Assembly: GCF_964273065.1 (NCBI RefSeq)
Contig: NZ_OZ186815.1
Span: 1,302,001-1,366,000, forward strand
Source: Nocardiopsis dassonvillei_B
Lineage (GTDB): Bacteria > Actinomycetota > Actinomycetes > Streptosporangiales > Streptosporangiaceae
Length of the DNA: 64,000 bases
Reading direction: 5' to 3'
Under the pieces are notes generated by a model that was not told where the DNA came from, did no database searches, and worked only from the letters and a program-made list of their open reading frames with translations. Every line of letters starts with the position of its first letter. The first letter of the stretch is position 1. Made by a program: the position numbers and the translations under genes. Positions 36,548 through 44,797 of the stretch are shown here, in pieces.

Positions 36548-36596
36548 TGTTCACGGTGTTCACGGTCGTTCTGTCGCGTGTGTCCTCTGTGTCCTC
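36548..36596. repeat. Two pairs of tandem 9-bp repeats in the operon promoter region
   Basis: TGTTCACGG occurs twice head-to-tail at 36548-36556 and 36557-36565, and TGTGTCCTC occurs twice at 36579-36587 and 36588-36596. They lie 17-65 nt upstream of the SNF2 helicase start on the minus strand and could be operator sites. The 140-nt gap to the kinase gene holds no ORF. Confidence 0.55.
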
Positions 36597-36672
36597 ACAG
36601 ATCACACGCGCCGCTCCAAGAGACGGTTGACACACCCGGCGCGGGTTCGCGGCGGGCCGGGCCGGCCGGGCC

Positions 36673-37710
36673 TCAGGCGGCGGGGCGGGCGTACCCGCGG
36701 CGCAACCGGGCGGCCACCGCCGCGGCGCGGCGAACGCCCGTCCCGACCCGGGTGGGGGCCGCGGTCGGCGCGGGCCGCTGTGTGCGGCGCTCCTTCGGTT
36801 CCCTGCCCGCCACGTCGGGGATCTCCGCACCGGGAAGGTGAGTGCGCTCCGCGACGAGGCGGCGCGCCCCGCCCGGGGTCAGTCCCAGCACGGCCAGGCG
36901 TTCGGTGAGCTGGAGTCGCACCTGGACGAGCGGAGGCCGGTCCTCGGGGTCGACGGACAGCAGCGCCCGCAGCAGCGGGGCCAGCTCCGCGGGCACCCCC
37001 TCCAGGTCGGGGGCGACCTCGGGGTCACAGATCGCGTGGCGGACGGCGTGGTCGGTCGGTCCGGTGTAGGGGTGGCGCCCGGTCAGGGTGTAGGCCAGTA
37101 CCGCGCCCAGGGCGTAGACGTCGGCCGCCTCGGTGACCTTGTCCGCGGCCCCGAACTGCTCGGGTGCCATGAACAGCGGGGTGCCCATGTGGGCGCCGGT
37201 CACGGTGAGCTCCCCGCCCGCTCCGCCCATGGCCACCAGCCCGAAGTCGATCACCAGGGGGCCGGTGGGACCGAGCATGATGTTGGACGGCTTGAAGTCG
37301 CGGTGCAGCAGTCCGGCGGCGTGGATCGAAGCGAGTGCGTCGGTCACGCAGAACGCGAGCGCGGTCCCGGTCATGGCGTCCAGCGGGCCCTCACCCTTGA
37401 CGTAGGCCGACAGGTCCAGCCCGGACACGTACTCCATGGCCAGCCACTGCGGGTCGTCCCCGGGCACGGAGTGCGACACCAGGCCGGCGGTGCCGGGGCC
37501 CTGCACCATGGCCAGGGCAGCGGCCTCGCGATCGAAGCGCTCACGCAGTTCGGACTGGTCGCTGAGGGCCTCGCGCATGGTCTTGACGGCGACCGCCGTC
37601 CCGTCCGCGGTGCGCCCCGCGTAGACGATGCCCATGCCGCCGGTGCCGAGTCTGCCCAGGATCGCGATGTCGCCCAGGGTCCGTGGGTCGTGGTCTTTCA
37701 AGGGTTGCAC
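36673..37710 (-). CDS. Cytosolic Ser/Thr protein kinase (Pkn type)
   Basis: A 345-aa Hanks-type kinase. It has the Gly-rich loop LGTGGMGIVYAG (about 21-32), VAVKTM with the ATP Lys (about 43), the catalytic loop HRDFKPSN (136-143; Phe replaces the usual Leu), VIDFGLV and GTPLFMAPEQF in the activation segment. The kinase domain ends near 270. The remaining ~75 residues are basic and Pro/Arg-rich with no transmembrane helix, so it is probably soluble. I chose the GTG at 37710 (QPLKDHDPRTLGDIAILGRLG) because the upstream extension to 38067 is out-of-character sequence. It sits between the DISARM-like operon and the STAND cluster on the same strand; a signalling link is only suggested by position. 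Confidence 0.82.
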   Translation of the reverse strand: MQPLKDHDPRTLGDIAILGRLGTGGMGIVYAGRTADGTAVAVKTMREALSDQSELRERFDREAAALAMVQGPGTAGLVSHSVPGDDPQWLAMEYVSGLDLSAYVKGEGPLDAMTGTALAFCVTDALASIHAAGLLHRDFKPSNIMLGPTGPLVIDFGLVAMGGAGGELTVTGAHMGTPLFMAPEQFGAADKVTEAADVYALGAVLAYTLTGRHPYTGPTDHAVRHAICDPEVAPDLEGVPAELAPLLRALLSVDPEDRPPLVQVRLQLTERLAVLGLTPGGARRLVAERTHLPGAEIPDVAGREPKERRTQRPAPTAAPTRVGTGVRRAAAVAARLRRGYARPAA

Positions 37711-37867
37711 TCGGAACCTGCCTTCGCACCGGTGGGCCGCGGGTTCGGGGGCTGCGGGAACGGCCGGAAGGCCCAGCGTAGCGCCGCCCCCGGGGACCCC
37801 GTACCGGGACCAAAGTCCCCTTCCGGGCGCAGGTGGCGAAGCCCGGTGCGGGAAGCTCCTCTGTCCC

Positions 37868-38953
37868 TCATCTGAAGGCCTCCCCCAGCCGGCGGGACAG
37901 GCCGATCGCCTCGGGCCACCCGGCATGGACGAACACCCCGATGACTTCGCGCAGAGCGGTGAGCGAGTCCGGTTCATCCATGATGTCCTCCCAGAATTCC
38001 GCGAGGTAGCGGGCGCACAGGGCGATCGTCTCCCGCTGTGCCAGCGAGTCGTAGGCGTAGGGATCACCGACGTGGACCGTACCGCGCAGGCAGCCCAGAA
38101 CCGCGCGCGGGTCCTGAGGGGCGAGGCAGGCGAGGGTCTTCACGATGTCGTGCACGATCGAGGGTTCACGGAAACCGGTCAGCCCGCGCAGGATCGGGAG
38201 CACGTGCGAGAGCAGCCCCTCAGGCGGCTCGGAAACCCGTGTATGCGGATCGCGGTGGCCCTCCGCCGCCAGGTGGACGGTCGTGCAGATCTCCGAGGCC
38301 GTGAGAAAGGCCTTGCGTAACTCCTCGGAGCCCGGCTCGGCCTCCAGCCGGAGCCGCTCCACGGCGGCGGTGGCCGTCAAGAGCAGCCCTGCGGCCCTTT
38401 CCCGGACCTCCGCGTCGCCACCCGCGAGAAAATCCCTGACCAGCAGGAGAGCACGGTCGCACACCTGAGATTCAGTCGGTTCCCCGAACCATGACGAGGC
38501 CAGGGACCGCGCGTTCGGGGTTCCTCTGTGCAGGGCCAGGAAGAGAACGATTTGAACGAAGCCGTCTATGAACATGATGTCCACCTGGGCGCCCTCGTCG
38601 TCGAGGGGCTCCAACCACGGACCGAAGGCGGCGTCGTAGACGACTTGGTCGACCAAGCTCGGGAATTCGTTGACGAAACGGCCGAGCTGCACCGCCAGGG
38701 TCCCCCCAACCTCGAACACCGGTTCTTCCTTCAACCGCCTGTGGATCATGTCGAGTGCTCTGGCCGGATCGGGGTCCAGCAGGGATGCCACCTGGGCGGC
38801 GAACAGGCGGCACGCATCGTCCCGGTCGGCCGAGAAAGGGAACAGGTCGGCTCTGAGCCGTTCTCCTTCGGCCGACCGCCAGGCGTCACACCCCAGAAGG
38901 ACGGCCAGGCCTTCCACCGCATTGCGCCGGGACGTGTTCGACCACGACATCAC
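37868..38953 (-). CDS. All-helical protein coupled to the STAND NTPase
   Basis: A 361-aa protein, largely alpha-helical with alternating Leu/Ala and charged residues, like a HEAT/ARM-type or NLR C-terminal superstructure. Examples are LFAAQVASLLDPDPARALDMIH, LLLVRDFLAGGDAEVRERAAGLLL and IVHDIVKTLACLAPQDPRAVLG. It has no signal peptide and no catalytic motif. Its ATG overlaps the STAND NTPase stop by 4 nt, so the two are translationally coupled. In related proteins a sensor of this kind is often the C-terminal part of the STAND protein itself, so this could be a split-off sensor or repeat domain. Function inferred from context only. Confidence 0.65.
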   Translation of the reverse strand: MMSWSNTSRRNAVEGLAVLLGCDAWRSAEGERLRADLFPFSADRDDACRLFAAQVASLLDPDPARALDMIHRRLKEEPVFEVGGTLAVQLGRFVNEFPSLVDQVVYDAAFGPWLEPLDDEGAQVDIMFIDGFVQIVLFLALHRGTPNARSLASSWFGEPTESQVCDRALLLVRDFLAGGDAEVRERAAGLLLTATAAVERLRLEAEPGSEELRKAFLTASEICTTVHLAAEGHRDPHTRVSEPPEGLLSHVLPILRGLTGFREPSIVHDIVKTLACLAPQDPRAVLGCLRGTVHVGDPYAYDSLAQRETIALCARYLAEFWEDIMDEPDSLTALREVIGVFVHAGWPEAIGLSRRLGEAFR

Positions 38954-41900
38954 GGGCTTTCTCCCTCCCTACCCGACGCTGATCCGATGACCTGCCGGAA
39001 CACCTCACAGATCCGACGACCGAGTTCCGTCTCCGGAGCGACGCCACCGGAACCGGCCAGTGCACGGGCGGCTCCCACCACCACTTCCGCGGCCGGGTCG
39101 TCCCGATCCGGGAACATGCGCTCCATGAGAGAACGATCCCGAAGCGCTTCGGAGAGCAGCTCGATGAGTTCCGCGAGCCACGCCTCATCCCTCTCAGCCT
39201 CAGACCGAGCGCGGAGGCCGTCGAGACGCTCCACCAGTACCAGCCGCTCCGGACCGAGCTGAGCGCATACGTCCTCGCCGAACTTCTCCTGCGGAGTCAG
39301 CGACCTGAATCCAGTGGTGATCTTCCAGGAGGACACCTCGGGCGGTTCGTCCAAGTGATCCACGATCTCCCGGCGTTCGGCCAGCGAAGGGTTGGTCAGC
39401 CTCGTCCCACCCAGGTACAGAACGAGTTCGTCCAGGACCCGTAGCAGGTCAGGGCCGCCGTCAGGAGCCGCAGTCTCGGCAGCCGCCTCCACGGCCTCCT
39501 CCAGACACCGATGCTCGTCATCCGTGGCCTTCGGGCTCACCGCCCCCAGGAGTGCCGCGGCCTCGCGGCGCGTCACCGTGTTGGCGAGCAGGCCTCCGGA
39601 AGAGAGCAGTATGACCGCGGCAGTGCTCCACAGGTCCACGCGTTCCCGCATACGGATCATCGTCCGGTTCCAGACGTCAGGGTGCCGGACGTGGCGGACC
39701 AGAAACCGAACCGTGGTGTGCGTACCGTCGACACCCGTCCGCTCGGCCCAGTCAAGCAGGGCGTCGGTCATGTTCCCGGCGGCGCCGTACCCGCCGGAGT
39801 GGCGCAGAGAGGCGAGACCCACCAGCACCAGCCCCTCTTCCCCCTCGGCGAGCAACCGGTAACGGCACTGCTTCTCGGCTTCGGTGAAGTACGCCTCCCG
39901 CGTGGCCGTCGCCAGGACACGGCAGGCCGCCTCGATCCCGATGAGGGGGATGAGCCTGGGGAAGACCTCGCCGACCTGGTATCGGACCCGGGTGAAATCC
40001 TGCTCCAGGTTGCTGCTGAGAGAGAGGACGCCCGTCAGCAGGGGTGTCATCTCGTTACGGTCCCCGGTCAGCCCCCATACGGTCTCCACGAGTTCGGCCG
40101 CGATGGCCGGAGCGGCATGTGCGATGTCCGCGGCTCCGACCACACACCAGTAGAAGACGTCGGGGTTGTGTTCGCGGGTATGCGGATCGTGCATGATCCG
40201 TCGCACCAGGTCGCCATGGCCACTATCAACGGCTACCGCGACGGGCAGGCTCTGGGATGCCGCCGCGGCGAGGCGGGCACGGCCCGCCGTGTCCTCAAGG
40301 GCCGTGGTCATCAGGGCCGCGACGCATGACGCCCGCTCGTGCGCCCGGACCGCATCGGGGCTCAGGGGTTCCAGTCCGTCCAGAGTCCGTAGGATCCTCT
40401 GGAGCAGGTTGACCGTTCGAGGGCGGAAGCCCCCGTCCAACCGCTCTGCGAGGACGACGGCCATCGAGGTCCAGATCTCGACCGATCGCTTGCGGATGTG
40501 CGGTTCCCCTCCGGTGTCCTCACCGAGGACACCGATCACCAGGCCGATGCCCTCAGCGTCCCCGGGAGCCTCCTCCGACGTCAACCAGGCGATGTCCGCC
40601 TCCGACCGGGACCGGACCACCACGACCGCTGCGGCCGCGACCCCGACAAGGATGTTCTCCGACCGGACGAGTCGTCGGAACAGTCGGGCGAACTCCTCCC
40701 GTGTGGGGTCGATGTCCCAGGTCTGGGCCAGGTGCAGGTCGATGGCGGGGCGGGCGATGAAGACCAGGTTGGGCTCCGCGTCGAGCAGCTCCGCCAGTAC
40801 GGACCCCTCCTCGCCTACGAAGACCAGCTGCGCGACCGCGTAGTCGAAGAGGATGTGGTGGGGGAAGGCCACCGAGGGGACGGCATGGGCGTAGCGCGAG
40901 GGGATCGGTCGCAGGACCCCGTTCCCGGAGAGTTCGGCCATCGCCTCGCCGTGACCGGAGGGCAGGTCCGCGGCGCTGATCTGGAGCCGGCGCCGGTCCA
41001 GCATCAGGCTGCACACGTCCTTCAGCAGCCGGATCCGGTCGAGGCCGCCGTCGTTCGCGACGCGCGCGCCCCAGTACCGTTCGAGCAGCACAAGCTGGTC
41101 GGAGGGCTCGGCGGCGCCCTGGTCCCAGGTGCCTTCCGCGAGCAGGTCACAGGTCAGGTAGAGGTTGAAGGGGTTGGCCAGCAGCTCCCGGAAAGGCGGG
41201 GCCGCTTGCGCGAGCACGGTCCCCAGGCCCGGGATCCGGCCCGCGGCGTCCTCCAGTTCGGCCGCGGTGAACCCGTCGGCCAGGAAGTGCCGCACCCCTT
41301 TGAGCGCCTCGACCCGGTGCCGGGGGTCCGAGGAGACAGGCGTGCCCTTGAAGGCCGTCTTCCAGCGTTCGTTGTGGGAGATGTCGTACAGGCGGGCACT
41401 GGCGACGACCCGCCAGCGGGTGCCGTCCAGCCGGGCGACGATGTCGGACAGCCAGCCCAGCGCCTCCCCCCGTTCCCCGTCCAGTGAGTCGATCATCAGG
41501 TGGGCCGGCTCCTCTCCCGTCCACTCCCTGAGAACGGTGTGCAGCGACCGAGCGAGCTTGCCGGCGACGTGCCCGGCGAACGATCCGGCGTCCAGCAGCA
41601 CCACGTCCTGCCCCCGGTCGCGGTAATGCCGGGCCAGGCCGCGCATCAGCGCGGTCTTGCCGATGCCGGGTTCTCCGGTGAGCAGGAAGCCCTGTTCGGC
41701 CCGGACCAGTTCGGGGAAGAGCGCCCGCTCCACGGTGACCCCGCCCTCCGGTGAGGGCAGGGACAGGTGGCGGGCCATCAGGTCGAGGTTGGCCTCGGTC
41801 TCCGCGCGCAGTAGGGCCGTATCGAGTTCCCGGGAGCCGGGTGCGACGTTGACATCACCGTTGACCGTGCCCACCTGCAATGCCGTGCCGTGGTTCACGC

Positions 41901-41979
41901 CTATGGAATTCGTGACCGGTCCGCTGTGCCTTCGGTGCGCTCCGCCTGGCCCCGTGTGGATCCGCCCATCACTGCTCAT
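38950..41979 (-). CDS. STAND (NLR-like) NTPase with N-terminal amyloid-type motif
   Basis: A 1,009-aa protein. Residues 24-45 carry the Gly-rich motif NHGTALQVGTVNGDVNV, similar to the RHIM/PP-like bacterial amyloid signalling motifs (BASS). The NTPase follows with Walker A GEPGIGKT (102-109), Walker B HLMIDSLDG (160-168) and a sensor-type WRVVASARLYDI (about 189-200), characteristic of STAND/NACHT-like ATPases. The remaining ~700 residues are helical repeats, presumably the sensor. I chose the ATG at 41979 (overlapping the upstream TGA as ATGA); a GTG at 41991 is the alternative. Role inferred: ligand-triggered oligomerisation that templates the amyloid motif of a partner. The likely partner is the cyclase-like protein encoded upstream. 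Confidence 0.8.
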   Translation of the reverse strand: MSSDGRIHTGPGGAHRRHSGPVTNSIGVNHGTALQVGTVNGDVNVAPGSRELDTALLRAETEANLDLMARHLSLPSPEGGVTVERALFPELVRAEQGFLLTGEPGIGKTALMRGLARHYRDRGQDVVLLDAGSFAGHVAGKLARSLHTVLREWTGEEPAHLMIDSLDGERGEALGWLSDIVARLDGTRWRVVASARLYDISHNERWKTAFKGTPVSSDPRHRVEALKGVRHFLADGFTAAELEDAAGRIPGLGTVLAQAAPPFRELLANPFNLYLTCDLLAEGTWDQGAAEPSDQLVLLERYWGARVANDGGLDRIRLLKDVCSLMLDRRRLQISAADLPSGHGEAMAELSGNGVLRPIPSRYAHAVPSVAFPHHILFDYAVAQLVFVGEEGSVLAELLDAEPNLVFIARPAIDLHLAQTWDIDPTREEFARLFRRLVRSENILVGVAAAAVVVVRSRSEADIAWLTSEEAPGDAEGIGLVIGVLGEDTGGEPHIRKRSVEIWTSMAVVLAERLDGGFRPRTVNLLQRILRTLDGLEPLSPDAVRAHERASCVAALMTTALEDTAGRARLAAAASQSLPVAVAVDSGHGDLVRRIMHDPHTREHNPDVFYWCVVGAADIAHAAPAIAAELVETVWGLTGDRNEMTPLLTGVLSLSSNLEQDFTRVRYQVGEVFPRLIPLIGIEAACRVLATATREAYFTEAEKQCRYRLLAEGEEGLVLVGLASLRHSGGYGAAGNMTDALLDWAERTGVDGTHTTVRFLVRHVRHPDVWNRTMIRMRERVDLWSTAAVILLSSGGLLANTVTRREAAALLGAVSPKATDDEHRCLEEAVEAAAETAAPDGGPDLLRVLDELVLYLGGTRLTNPSLAERREIVDHLDEPPEVSSWKITTGFRSLTPQEKFGEDVCAQLGPERLVLVERLDGLRARSEAERDEAWLAELIELLSEALRDRSLMERMFPDRDDPAAEVVVGAARALAGSGGVAPETELGRRICEVFRQVIGSASGREGESP

Positions 41980-42746
41980 GCGCTCGGCCACCTCTCGCGC
42001 AGCCGGTCCGCCAGGTCCTGGTGGTCGAAGTTCTCCAACATCTGGACCAGGGTCTTGAGGATCGCATCCCTCTCGTAGTCCTGTGCCTCGACCAGGAGCG
42101 CGTCCAGAATCGGATCGACGACAGCCGACCGTCCTCCGTCCTCCGCGTCGACCGCGTCACCGGTGGTGATCATCAGGTCGAGAGCCTCCCCCGCGCGGGC
42201 CACCTCGCCGAGGCGGTCCCGGTGCTGCTCGAACCACCACACCCGGGCGACGATCGGATCGCACAGCACATCCCGGCGCAGCTCATCGACACGCCCCATG
42301 CACGCCTCGTGCTGGGCCCGATGCACCTCGGCCCGGTGCCCGAGGCGTTCGCGCTCCCGTTCCAGGGCCAGATCCTCGGAGTCGGCGGAGAGCTTCACGA
42401 CCACGGCGATCTCACGGACCGCCTCCTGGCCGAATACCCCGTTCTCGATCAAAGCGCAGGCGATATCCGCCTCCGCCCGCCCCTTGTCACCCAGGACGTA
42501 CCCCGCCGAGTGATCGGAGGCCGATCGGATGATCTCGCGTTCGATCCGGGCCAGAGACCGCACCCGCCGGGCCCTGTCCGGGCTCTTCCACGAAACCGTC
42601 ACTTCGAAGGTCGCCTCGAACCACATCCCATCGGTACAACTGGGCAGACGGACCTCGAAGGTGTGCGTCTCAGCGGGCTCTTTGAAAGCGATGCTCCAGG
42701 AGGGGATCTCGTTTCCCATCCGTCGACGCAGACGCCCTATCACCAT
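41976..42746 (-). CDS. Conserved protein between two STAND genes, possibly SPFH-like
   Basis: A 256-aa protein. Residues about 20-110 form a beta-rich domain (TFEVRLPSC, FEATFEVTVSW) followed by a long charged helix (REIAVVVKLSADSEDLALERERERLGHRAEVHRAQHEAC). This beta-domain-then-helix pattern is reminiscent of SPFH/band-7-type scaffolding proteins, but the match is weak and there is no membrane anchor. The ATG at 42746 is 5 nt after the upstream stop, and its TGA overlaps the next ATG. The frame extension to 42956 lies inside the neighbouring gene and is rejected. Function unknown; it is a fixed part of the operon by coupling. Confidence 0.6.
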   Translation of the reverse strand: MVIGRLRRRMGNEIPSWSIAFKEPAETHTFEVRLPSCTDGMWFEATFEVTVSWKSPDRARRVRSLARIEREIIRSASDHSAGYVLGDKGRAEADIACALIENGVFGQEAVREIAVVVKLSADSEDLALERERERLGHRAEVHRAQHEACMGRVDELRRDVLCDPIVARVWWFEQHRDRLGEVARAGEALDLMITTGDAVDAEDGGRSAVVDPILDALLVEAQDYERDAILKTLVQMLENFDHQDLADRLRERWPSA

Positions 42747-42751
42747 GTTCC

Positions 42752-44797
42752 TCACTCCCGGTTCCGGTCCTCGATCAGGGCCCGGTGCATCTCCTCGACC
42801 ACCTCGACCCCTGGGGGATGTGTACTCCGCCAACGGCGCAGCGAGCGGTCCAAGGCGTGGGCGAACCCGGCGTCGTTGCGAGCCGCCCACAGCAGGACGA
42901 CCGCGGCGTGGGCGTCGGCGAGCGCCACCTCGGCCAGGGCGTCCGTCCAGCGCCACAAGGCGCGTCCTGCCGAGGACGGGTCAGTGGCGAGGGCGCACCA
43001 GGCCCGGGCCACCGTCCCGACATCGACCTTCTTCGAGAGCAGCTCCTCCCATAGAAGGAGGCGCTGGTCGTCCTCACGGCACAGGATTCGTTCCAGGACC
43101 TGCAGTGCCAGAGCCGAACGTCCCCGGCCCTCCTCCGTCGAGGTCCACTCGATCAGCGTTTCCATCACCGATGTGAGGTCGTCGGTGTGGGCGGCGATGT
43201 CGTCCACGGCATGACGCAGCGAACCCTCCCAGGTAGGCCACGCCTTGTCCGCGATGTGCCCCAGACGGGTCAGGGCCGTTCGGGGCTGCACCCGGCCGTA
43301 GACGCGGCACACCTCCATGACCATGCGATCGGCCGGAGTGGTCCGCGGGGAGATGGCGATCCGGTACAGCCGGGAGCGCACGGCCGCGCCCAGCTCGGGA
43401 GTGACCGCGGCCTCTGCGATCGCCGAAACGGCCGCCAAGCTCAGGGCGGCGTCGTTCGCCCAGCGGTCGATCAGTGCCTCGACCGGCCGCGGGTCCCGCT
43501 GGCGGACCGCCAGCGCACACCACCTCTCGGCCACCCGGGTCCGCTCGTACCATGGCAGTTCCCGGGCCGCCTCCCCGGACCACTCCTGGAAGTCGGCGCG
43601 GGCGTCAGGGTATTCGCACCACAGGTGGTCCAGGGCCGCCGCGGATCTGTCCCTGTGCACGAAACGGACGCGGTCACCCCTGGTGTGCGCTCCGATCTCC
43701 TTGAGGTGGGCGCCGAGCCCGTCTCCGGATATGGGGGTCCGCCACACGGAGGGCACCCGCCACCGTTCGGCGAGGCGCTGCGCGGCGCGGACGACGTTCG
43801 CCCGTGTCGCCCCTTCCAGGACCGCCACCGCCTCCAGGAGCACGCGGCGGAACTCCGTCTCCGTGTCGTTCGCGTCGAACAGACCGCGCACCTCCACACC
43901 GGTGTCGGAGTGCTCTTCGAGGGTGTACCCGATCCACTCGGACACCTCCTCCTCGGTCGAAGTCCCCGCCCTCTCCGCTGTGCGGACCGCGACCCGGAAC
44001 AGCGCGACGGCGTGTTCGGGGCCGACCTCCTCCAGGGCTTTGCGGACCCGTAGATCATCGAGCCACCGTACGGTCAGGCTCGCGCCGTAGTGTCCGGTCA
44101 TGGCCCGGCGGAAGACGTCCACGGCCCGGGCAGGCGCCTCGATGCGCAGGTGGGCATGGTGCTCATGTTGTTCGTCCGTCCACTCCCCCGGGCGTGCGAT
44201 GACGACCAGCAGGGAACCGCTCGACCGCACGTCCTCGACCAGCCCCCGGACGGCCGTCCGCTGGAGGTGGCTCGGTCTGCGCAGGTGGGTCAGGTCGAGC
44301 AAGCGGGAGCATGCCGCTCCCGCGGCCGGGCCGACCAGTCCAGCCAGTCCGGCGTCGGAGGCGTCGGGATCGGCGACCACCTCCTGGACGGGAACACCCC
44401 GCCTCAGCGTGGCCAGGGCGTGGATGGCCGATGTGGCCCGGCCGGTCCCCGGCTCTCCGGTGATGATCCCGGTGCCGTGGCGGTCGAGATCGGTGGTGAA
44501 GACCCGGTACCGGTGCGGGTCCTCGGGGTGGAAGGCGGACAGGACGAACTCGACCCGGCTCGGACCCACACGGGTGGCCTTGCGCAGGCGCCGGGTGGCG
44601 GCCTCGCCGGTGTACTCGCGGTATTCGTGGAGGTGGACACCACCGTTGACGGTTGCGGCCTGGACCGCCTGCCCCTGGTTGGTGGAGATGTGGTGGTCGC
44701 CGCCCGAATCCGAGGGCTGCGAATCCCCCTCGGGAGGAAGGGTCTCTTCCGAGGCCTCGGGCCATTCCTCGAACGGCAGCGGCTGCTCAGCCGCCAT
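42752..44797 (-). CDS. STAND-like protein with degenerate P-loop and amyloid-type motif
   Basis: A 681-aa protein. Residues 40-56 are NQGQAVQAATVNGGVHL, the same motif type as in the other two cluster proteins. The P-loop region reads GEPGTGRATSA (114-124): the Walker A Lys is Arg120 and no T/S follows directly, so ATP hydrolysis is doubtful. LLVVIARPGEW resembles the sensor strand after Walker B. The remaining ~450 residues are helical repeats. Arg in place of Lys is known to me from a family of actinomycete P-loop-like proteins of this build. The start at ATG 44797 overlaps the cyclase gene by 11 nt (alternative GTG 44803). Role inferred: nucleotide-binding or pseudo-NTPase sensor in the amyloid-signalling cluster. 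Confidence 0.75.
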   Translation of the reverse strand: MAAEQPLPFEEWPEASEETLPPEGDSQPSDSGGDHHISTNQGQAVQAATVNGGVHLHEYREYTGEAATRRLRKATRVGPSRVEFVLSAFHPEDPHRYRVFTTDLDRHGTGIITGEPGTGRATSAIHALATLRRGVPVQEVVADPDASDAGLAGLVGPAAGAACSRLLDLTHLRRPSHLQRTAVRGLVEDVRSSGSLLVVIARPGEWTDEQHEHHAHLRIEAPARAVDVFRRAMTGHYGASLTVRWLDDLRVRKALEEVGPEHAVALFRVAVRTAERAGTSTEEEVSEWIGYTLEEHSDTGVEVRGLFDANDTETEFRRVLLEAVAVLEGATRANVVRAAQRLAERWRVPSVWRTPISGDGLGAHLKEIGAHTRGDRVRFVHRDRSAAALDHLWCEYPDARADFQEWSGEAARELPWYERTRVAERWCALAVRQRDPRPVEALIDRWANDAALSLAAVSAIAEAAVTPELGAAVRSRLYRIAISPRTTPADRMVMEVCRVYGRVQPRTALTRLGHIADKAWPTWEGSLRHAVDDIAAHTDDLTSVMETLIEWTSTEEGRGRSALALQVLERILCREDDQRLLLWEELLSKKVDVGTVARAWCALATDPSSAGRALWRWTDALAEVALADAHAAVVLLWAARNDAGFAHALDRSLRRWRSTHPPGVEVVEEMHRALIEDRNRE

